The notes below the pieces were generated by a model, which was given only the letters and a program-made list of their open reading frames with translations, was not told where the DNA came from and made no database searches. DNA of 8,360 bases from Lachnospiraceae bacterium (GTDB lineage Bacteria > Bacillota > Clostridia > Lachnospirales > Lachnospiraceae), in the NCBI GenBank assembly GCA_022798035.1, contig JAAWLS010000090.1, positions 1 to 8,360 of the forward strand, given 5' to 3'. Positions 7,886 through 8,360 of the stretch are shown here, in pieces; positions within the stretch are counted from its first letter, which is position 1; every line of letters begins with the position of its first letter. Position numbers and translations under genes: made by a program.

Positions 7886-8242
7886 ATGAATCAGGAGATA
7901 AAGGAATCTTTAAGCGCAGCAGGCGTGAATATGGAAGATGCAATGGAACGATTGATGAACAATGAAATGTTGTTTGAACGATTGTTGATGAAATTTAAAA
8001 ATGATAGTAATTTTGCAGGACTGGAAAAGGCTTTGGATGAAAAAAATTACGATGAAGCCTTTCACTGCGCCCATACTTTAAAGGGAGTGGCAGGTAATCT
8101 TGGAATGGAAGAACTGACGAATGCTGATATTGTTGTAGTTGAGAAACTGCGCAGCCAGAATTACGAGGGATTAGAGGAAGATATCAAAGTTGTGCGGGAG
8201 GCATATACCAAGATAATGGAAATCCTGCAGAAAATCGACTAA
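7886..8242 (+). CDS. Stand-alone histidine phosphotransfer (HPt) domain protein
   Basis: This 118-aa protein consists of one HPt four-helix domain. The phospho-accepting His63 lies in the signature AHTLKGVAGNLGM (62-74), with the conserved Lys-Gly after it. HPt proteins relay phosphate between response-regulator receiver domains and hybrid histidine kinases. No kinase or receiver gene is in this window, so the partner is unknown. ATG 7886 is chosen because GGAGGAA (7874-7880) is 5 nt upstream and the domain starts soon after. The frame is open upstream to 7820, but that part overlaps the promoter and has no ribosome binding site. The gene appears monocistronic: it has its own promoter, and another promoter precedes degV. 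Confidence 0.9.
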   Translation: MNQEIKESLSAAGVNMEDAMERLMNNEMLFERLLMKFKNDSNFAGLEKALDEKNYDEAFHCAHTLKGVAGNLGMEELTNADIVVVEKLRSQNYEGLEEDIKVVREAYTKIMEILQKID

Positions 8243-8250
8243 AAGAAAGA

Positions 8251-8279
8251 TTGTACCAAAATTGAGATTGTGATACAAT
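8251..8279 (+). promoter_or_regulatory. Extended -10 promoter of the degV-type gene
   Basis: TACAAT (8274-8279) is preceded by TG at 8271-8272 (TGnTACAAT, extended -10). A weak -35, TTGTAC (8251-8256), lies at 17-bp spacing. The expected start is near 8286, ahead of the AAAGGAGG site at 8297-8304. Confidence 0.6.
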
Positions 8280-8312
8280 GAAGGTTAGAAAAATTAAAGG
8301 AGGTCTATTCAG

Positions 8313-8360
8313 GTGGGAAAAATTGCAGTTGTAACAGACAGTAACAGCGGAATTACCCAG
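8313..8360 (+). CDS. DegV family protein, N-terminal end (3' end outside window)
   Basis: The frame starts at GTG 8313, preceded by AAAGGAGG (8297-8304) at 8-nt spacing, and runs open to the window edge. Its 16 visible residues, MGKIAVVTDSNSGITQ, match the conserved opening of DegV fatty-acid-binding proteins, where the TDS motif follows the first beta strand. DegV/FakB proteins bind fatty acids, and some present them to a kinase (FakA) for phospholipid synthesis; which subtype this is cannot be judged from so short a piece. It is too short for a firm assignment, but start, ribosome binding site, promoter and motif agree. Confidence 0.8.
   Translation, partial: MGKIAVVTDSNSGITQ

Overview
The window reads as chromosomal DNA from a low-to-moderate GC Gram-positive anaerobe, most likely a member of Clostridia and probably Lachnospiraceae. 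This rests on the flavour of the YlxM, Ffh, TrmD, GroEL and HPt proteins, AGGAGG-type ribosome binding sites, sigma-A type promoters, a HrcA/CIRCE operator, and a C_GCAxxG_C_C redox-type protein. The genus cannot be fixed from this sequence alone. All genes lie on the + strand; no convincing gene is on the - strand.

Layout. Bases 1-608 are the 3' end of a threonine ammonia-lyase gene with an ACT domain. Then come a repeat element (copy A), a perfect 20-bp hairpin and a near-consensus promoter. They lead into the SRP/ribosome maturation cluster: ylxM, ffh, rpsP, a KH-domain gene (khpA), rimM and trmD. These genes couple membrane targeting (Ffh with its regulator YlxM) to 30S assembly and tRNA methylation. 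An intrinsic terminator and a second long hairpin split the cluster between khpA and rimM. trmD carries a 3'-terminal 33-bp tandem repeat and overlaps, by ATGA, a gene for a C_GCAxxG_C_C family protein. rplS, the usual follower of trmD, is absent here.

The next block is the heat-shock operon groES-groEL, with a sigma-A promoter, a perfect CIRCE operator plus an extra upstream CIRCE half-site, and a strong terminator after groEL. A stand-alone HPt phosphotransfer protein follows with its own promoter. The window ends in the first codons of a DegV-family gene, also with its own promoter.

The most unusual content is a family of modular, hairpin-rich intergenic repeats present three times: 642-781 on the - strand, and 5141-5297 and 5853-6064 on the + strand. 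The two complete copies have matching terminal inverted repeats (CAGTTCAGCC type), an internal double hairpin whose stems change in a compensatory way between copies, and a distal hairpin with the same apical CATG-CAAG-CATG on unrelated stems. Copy C is bounded by a perfect 8-bp direct repeat, TAGAAAAT, as expected of a target-site duplication. It sits inside the groESL operon between groES and groEL. The elements look like a MITE-like or BOX-like non-autonomous mobile family that folds into a conserved RNA or DNA structure.
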